From positions 1 to 8,716 of the forward strand of contig DFJW01000104.1 of NCBI GenBank assembly GCA_002373775.1: a DNA stretch of 8,716 nt, written 5' to 3'. Within the stretch, counting starts at the first letter, position 1. Every line of letters begins with the position of its first letter. Below the pieces are notes generated by a model that searched no databases, was not told the origin of the DNA, and worked only from the letters and a program-made list of their open reading frames with translations. This DNA is from Ruminococcus flavefaciens. Its GTDB lineage: Bacteria > Bacillota > Clostridia > Oscillospirales > Ruminococcaceae. Shown piece by piece: positions 5,385 to 8,716 of this stretch. The translations under genes were made by a program, and so were the position numbers.

Positions 5385-5726
5385 TTATTCCCATTTTTCC
5401 CATACTTCAGGACAATAGCCGATCGCAGCTTTCTTTCCGCTGCGGACTACAGGCGTCACGATCATCTGCTGGTTTTCCAGAAGCTTTTCCTCCTTGTCAG
5501 CATCTGTGAGGTAATTCATCAGCGCAAGCAAGTCCTTGTCCTTCGCTTTCGGATCTATCATCGCATCTACCCCGCCGACAGCCTGCTTCACGCTGGTGAA
5601 TTCTCCGCGGCTCATTCCCTTTTCCTTCATGTCGATGAACTGGTACTTTATGCCGCGCTCTTTGAACCAGCGCTCTGCTTTTTTAGTGTCGAAGCTTTTC
5701 TTTGTGCCGAATATCTGTACATTCAT
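5385..5726 (-). CDS. ArsC/Spx-family thioredoxin-fold protein with Ser at the catalytic Cys position
   Basis: A 113-residue protein of the ArsC/Spx/YffB family, the normal length. Seen: the N-terminal beta strand and loop MNVQIFGTKKSFDTKKAERW, the FKERGIKYQFIDMKEKGMSRGEF segment, and the C-terminal MIVTPVVRSGKKAAIGYCPEVWEKW containing the cis-Pro strand TPVVR. Relatives in clostridia read FGTKKC at the start; here residue 11 is Ser (codon AGC). The only Cys is C104 near the C-terminus. Without the N-terminal Cys an arsenate reductase reaction is not expected, so the usual label 'arsenate reductase' would mislead; a regulatory or binding role is possible. Its ATG overlaps the stop of the GH3 gene (TAATG), with GGAGG (5740-5744) about 13 nt upstream, which implies translational coupling. 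No convincing terminator follows. Confidence 0.88.
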   Translation of the reverse strand: MNVQIFGTKKSFDTKKAERWFKERGIKYQFIDMKEKGMSRGEFTSVKQAVGGVDAMIDPKAKDKDLLALMNYLTDADKEEKLLENQQMIVTPVVRSGKKAAIGYCPEVWEKWE

Positions 5727-8512
5727 TACTGCTGTGCTTCCTCCCGTACAAATGCTATATCCATATTCTCCGCCTTTCTGACTGCACGGAATGATATGCT
5801 GTGAAGGTCAAGTCCGTTCTGGGCAAAGTAAAGTCTTACTGCCGTAAAACGTGAGAACATCGGCGCTTCCGTGCTCTTTCCGACTGCCTTTCCGCCTGTG
5901 CCGTTCCATGTGAAAGTACCGCTTGCAGTTCCCATGAGGAAGAGTGTCACCGGTATCTGTGCAAGCTCGCTCTGTTCAGAGGATGCGGTTATTGTGACTT
6001 CGAACCAGCCGGGTTCTTCTATGGTAAGTGCAAAGCTGTAGTTTCTGCCTTTCTCGCTCTTTACTCCCTCCAGATCAAGTGTCAGTTCGTCTTTTAGAGT
6101 GTAGAATACCACCGGCTCATCAGAAGGCATATCCTCTTCAGGGCGATTTATTATCTCGACCTTTTCTTCATCGCCTGTAAGACGGCGCATAGCGTTCGTT
6201 GTCAGCAGGAATGAGCAGATGTCCATTGCATTCCTCTGAAGTTCGGCACGGGTAAGTGTTCCTTCCGCAAGTGACTTTTCAAGCCCTTCGTCATGGGATG
6301 AGCTGTCCGAGCACACCATGTACACATCATTCCGGGCGCGCGCCATGGCTGAATAATTACTTCTTGACGGTTCTTCTCCCCTGTCATTGACATTTGCCCA
6401 CCAGTCGGTCATGGTGAATCCGGCAAATCCCCATTCATCGCGGAGTATCGCAGAATTCAGATCAAAGCTGCCGGCTGTCCACAGACCGTTTACAGAACCG
6501 TACGTTGTCATTATCGAATCCGCCTTGCCTTCCTTGACTGCTATCTCAAAACCGCGGAGATATATCTCACGCAGAGCTCTCTCCGAAATGACAGAATCAA
6601 CAAAATGACGGTTGGTCTCCTGATTGTTGCCGCAGAAATGCTTCAGCGTTCCTGTAACGCCTACGCTGTGCATACCTTTGAGTTCAGCTGCTGCCATATT
6701 GCCGGTCAGGAAGGGATCTTCCGAAAAATACTCGAAATTGCGTCCGTTGAGCGGATGACGATGTATATTCATGCCAGGGCCAAGAAGACAGTCTACATTG
6801 TTGGCAAGCATTTCAAGTCCCATGTATGTGAACAGCTCTGTTATGAGTTCGCGGTCAAAAGTAGAGGCTATCATAGTTCCGTTCGGCAGACTGAACGCCT
6901 TTGTTCCGCAGTCAAGGCGCATTCCGGAAGGTCCGTCTGAACAGCACGCCGCCGGTATGCCGAAAGCTGTGAGGCTGTCAGATACTCCGCCGAATGCAGA
7001 TGCTGTGCCGGCAGTGACTCTCGGGCTTCCCATGCCTTCACCGCGTATTATACATGTGAGATCATGGTCTGAAAGCTGTGCGATGAACTCTTCCATGGTG
7101 TTATCACCAAATGCCACATCCTTCAGCTTTATGCCGTGGTCTCCTGTGTACTCTATCTCTTCCGGCAGAGCTTCAAGTCTGCGTGCAGCTTCGTCTGTCT
7201 CATTGAGCGGAACAGGCTCATATGCCGGTATATAGCCATTTTTTGAGGCTCTCGGGCATACGCGGTCAAAAGGTATCACAGGCGCAGCTGCCTGTACACA
7301 TTCGCGTGTTACGATATCTTCATCCACTTCTATGCGGTATACATACTCCGCACTGCGGACATCATTCCCCACGCAGAATGAATAGCTGCCCTTTTCAAGC
7401 ACAAAGCACGATCTGTTGCCGGTAGCTCCCGAATCGTCGTATGAAGCAAGTGCCTCTGCATCCACCTTTATTATGAGAGTCTGGGACTCGCCGGGAGCGA
7501 GTTCCTTTGTCTTTTCGAATCCGCACAGCACCTTCTCAGGCTTTCCGAGGCAGCCCTGCGGTGCTTCGCAGTATATCTGCACTACTTCCTTGCCTGAGCG
7601 CTTGCCGGTATTTGTCACTTTGATATAGAACCAGATGTTCACGGTGTCCTGCACCACTTTTTCGGTCACTATATCAAATGTGGTATAGCTGAGACCGTAG
7701 CCGAAAGGATATCTCACCTTCTCAGGCGCAAAGGTCTCGAACCAGCGATATCCGACGTATATATCCTCTTTATAGAGATTCCTGTTCCTGTCGCCGAAGC
7801 ATGACGACGAAGGATAGTCCTTTATGCTGTATGCTATGGTATCAGGAAGTTTTCCGGAAGGGCTCGTTTTTCCCGTAAGGACTGCGGCTGTGCCTGTACC
7901 GCCTGTCATTCCGCCCTGCCATACATACAGGACCGCATCCGGCGAGCATTCGTCCACAAAGCTCATGTCTATAAGTCCGCCGACATTCAGCAGCACTGCT
8001 ACTCTGCCGAACTCTGCACGCACTTTACGGAGCATGTCAGCCTCGTCATCTGTCAGCAGATATGAGCCGGGTTCCTCCCGGGCATCCTGTTCTTCTCCGG
8101 CAGTACGTCCTATTATTACTACAGCGATATCGCTGTTTTCAGCTGCTCTCTTGACCGTGTCGGTATCAAGCGGCATCTCTTTCTGTGACCATGGTTCGCC
8201 TCCCCACCCGTTTCCGAGGTCAAACGGATTCTCTTCGTCCCATTTGCGGTATATGTCCAGCAGCTCTTCGTTGACTTTTACTCCTGCTTCGATAAGTCCG
8301 TCAACTATGCCGGTAACTTTCGCTACATTTACCATTCCGCCGGAACCTGTACCGCTTTTATAGTAATGAAGCTGTATGCGTCCGAAAACCGAAACCGTAT
8401 CATCAGGACGCAGAGGCAGAGCTTCATTGTCATTTTTCAGCATAACGATGCCCTCTGCAACTGCCTTCGCTGCTGTATCAAGGTATTTGTCCCAATCGAG
8501 TATCCTGTTCAT
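5726..8512 (-). CDS. Domain-permuted GH3 beta-glucosidase, cytoplasmic
   Basis: A 928-residue glycoside hydrolase family 3 enzyme, expected to release glucose from cellobiose or short beta-glucosides; other beta-glycosides cannot be excluded. Domain order is permuted: first the alpha/beta sandwich (about 10-260) with GRTAGEEQDAR, where E140 aligns with the GH3 acid/base; then a fibronectin-III-like domain opened by YPFGYGLSYTTF (268-279), to about 395; then the barrel (about 470-780) with SDGPSGMR (525-532), GRNFEYFSEDP (590-600), KHF (624-626) and FTMTDWW (699-705), whose D703 is the expected nucleophile. A final beta-rich module (about 800-912) may be a carbohydrate-binding or packing domain. 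This permuted order is known from Ruminococcus albus and Butyrivibrio enzymes. There is no signal peptide, so the substrate must be imported. AGAGGT (8519-8524) supports the ATG at 8510-8512. Promoter and palindrome lie upstream. Confidence 0.95.
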   Translation of the reverse strand: MNRILDWDKYLDTAAKAVAEGIVMLKNDNEALPLRPDDTVSVFGRIQLHYYKSGTGSGGMVNVAKVTGIVDGLIEAGVKVNEELLDIYRKWDEENPFDLGNGWGGEPWSQKEMPLDTDTVKRAAENSDIAVVIIGRTAGEEQDAREEPGSYLLTDDEADMLRKVRAEFGRVAVLLNVGGLIDMSFVDECSPDAVLYVWQGGMTGGTGTAAVLTGKTSPSGKLPDTIAYSIKDYPSSSCFGDRNRNLYKEDIYVGYRWFETFAPEKVRYPFGYGLSYTTFDIVTEKVVQDTVNIWFYIKVTNTGKRSGKEVVQIYCEAPQGCLGKPEKVLCGFEKTKELAPGESQTLIIKVDAEALASYDDSGATGNRSCFVLEKGSYSFCVGNDVRSAEYVYRIEVDEDIVTRECVQAAAPVIPFDRVCPRASKNGYIPAYEPVPLNETDEAARRLEALPEEIEYTGDHGIKLKDVAFGDNTMEEFIAQLSDHDLTCIIRGEGMGSPRVTAGTASAFGGVSDSLTAFGIPAACCSDGPSGMRLDCGTKAFSLPNGTMIASTFDRELITELFTYMGLEMLANNVDCLLGPGMNIHRHPLNGRNFEYFSEDPFLTGNMAAAELKGMHSVGVTGTLKHFCGNNQETNRHFVDSVISERALREIYLRGFEIAVKEGKADSIMTTYGSVNGLWTAGSFDLNSAILRDEWGFAGFTMTDWWANVNDRGEEPSRSNYSAMARARNDVYMVCSDSSSHDEGLEKSLAEGTLTRAELQRNAMDICSFLLTTNAMRRLTGDEEKVEIINRPEEDMPSDEPVVFYTLKDELTLDLEGVKSEKGRNYSFALTIEEPGWFEVTITASSEQSELAQIPVTLFLMGTASGTFTWNGTGGKAVGKSTEAPMFSRFTAVRLYFAQNGLDLHSISFRAVRKAENMDIAFVREEAQQ

Positions 8513-8528
8513 AACACTACCTCTTTTC

Positions 8529-8554
8529 TTGATATAATAATCCTATTATATCAA
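8529..8554. promoter_or_regulatory. Perfect 11+4+11 bp inverted repeat, candidate operator of the GH3 unit
   Basis: TTGATATAATA (8529-8539) and TATTATATCAA (8544-8554) are exact reverse complements around ATCC. The repeat covers the minus-strand -10 box (8545-8550) and the predicted transcript start near 8538, where a bound repressor would block polymerase. It lacks the central CG pair typical of LacI-family operators, so the regulator family is unknown and no regulator gene is in the window. Confidence 0.65.
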
Positions 8555-8573
8555 ATATCTGAACAGATTTCAA
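8545..8573 (-). promoter_or_regulatory. Sigma-A type promoter of the GH3/ArsC-like unit
   Basis: On the minus strand TTGAAA (8568-8573) and a perfect TATAAT (8545-8550) are 17 nt apart. It lies downstream of the rubrerythrin terminator and about 26 nt of leader precede the GH3 start, so the unit is transcribed independently. Confidence 0.8.
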
Positions 8574-8594
8574 GTGTTTTAGTCGCAAATAAAC

Positions 8595-8628
8595 AAAAAA
8601 TCCGGCAGGATCATCCTTCCTGCCGGAT
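8595..8628 (-). terminator. Strong intrinsic terminator of the rubrerythrin gene
   Basis: An 11-bp perfect stem (8618-8628 with 8600-8610), GC-rich, with a 7-nt loop, is followed on the minus strand by a run of six T (the first also in the stem), then GTTTATTT. It starts 15 nt after the rubrerythrin stop. Confidence 0.92.
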
Positions 8629-8643
8629 CTGAATATGTATTTA

Positions 8644-8716
8644 TCAGCCGAAATATCTCTTGAGGAGTCCCTCAAATGCCTTGCCGTGACGTGCTTCATC
8701 TCTTGCCATTTCATGA
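8644..8716 (-). CDS. Rubrerythrin-family protein, last 23 codons only
   Basis: The window holds only the C-terminal end, HEMARDEARHGKAFEGLLKRYFG, then TGA at 8644-8646. This matches the end of the ferritin-like four-helix domain of rubrerythrin, including the last EARH (ExxH) di-iron ligand motif. Rubrerythrins reduce hydrogen peroxide in anaerobes. Because the protein ends 13 residues after this motif there is no C-terminal rubredoxin domain, so it should be a reverse rubrerythrin (rubredoxin at the N-terminus) or a rubredoxin-less form; the N-terminus is outside the window. The strong terminator separates it from the GH3 unit. Confidence 0.8.
   Translation of the reverse strand, partial: HEMARDEARHGKAFEGLLKRYFG

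Noticed and set aside
7824..8363. 179-codon plus-strand open frame opposite the GH3 gene
   Set aside because: Ser/Pro-rich translation with no recognisable motif, wholly antisense to a well-supported gene.
8517..8714. 65-codon minus-strand open frame at the right edge
   Set aside because: It runs through the rubrerythrin end in the wrong frame, the terminator and the GH3 promoter; the rubrerythrin frame gives a recognisable C-terminus.

Overview
The window looks like chromosomal DNA of a gut or rumen Firmicute close to Ruminococcus (Oscillospiraceae). The evidence is a domain-permuted GH3 beta-glucosidase of the Ruminococcus albus type, a rubrerythrin tail with no C-terminal rubredoxin, clostridial-style proteins, strong AGGAGG-type ribosome binding sites and AT-rich promoters. 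No species can be named from sequence alone. Every convincing gene is on the minus strand, so the biological reading order runs from the high to the low coordinate. No tRNA, rRNA, CRISPR array, insertion sequence or phage gene was seen.

In transcription order: (1) 8644-8716, the last 23 codons of a rubrerythrin-family gene, closed by a strong intrinsic terminator (8595-8628). (2) 5385-8512, a two-gene unit: a cytoplasmic permuted GH3 beta-glucosidase, then an ArsC/Spx-like thioredoxin-fold protein overlapping it by one base (TAATG). Its promoter carries a perfect 11+4+11 bp inverted repeat over the -10, a likely operator. The ArsC-like protein has Ser where relatives have the catalytic Cys. 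(3) 2103-5211, a three-gene unit resembling the YdjI/YdjG/YdjH set that accompanies PspA in Bacillus subtilis: an SPFH protein ending in four zinc ribbons, a two-zinc-ribbon protein with a C-terminal membrane helix, and a short membrane protein that looks like a TPM-domain (YdjH-type) protein without its TPM domain. Two mutually exclusive hairpins lie between the first two genes and may attenuate downstream expression. (4) 1-2020, rpsO (S15) and pnp (PNPase, cut by the window edge) in the conserved rpsO-pnp order. rpsO has a near-consensus promoter with phased A-tracts and a structured leader. Between rpsO and pnp lie a GC-rich hairpin without a good U-tract and a long imperfect duplex just upstream of the pnp ribosome binding site, the same arrangement as the RNase III-processed pnp leader of E. 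coli.

The points most worth following are the TPM-less membrane protein inside an otherwise recognisable SPFH/zinc-ribbon envelope-stress module, the Cys-to-Ser ArsC-like protein co-translated with a beta-glucosidase, the operator-like palindrome, and the pnp leader duplex. All assignments come from reading the sequence and recalling family features; no database search was run.
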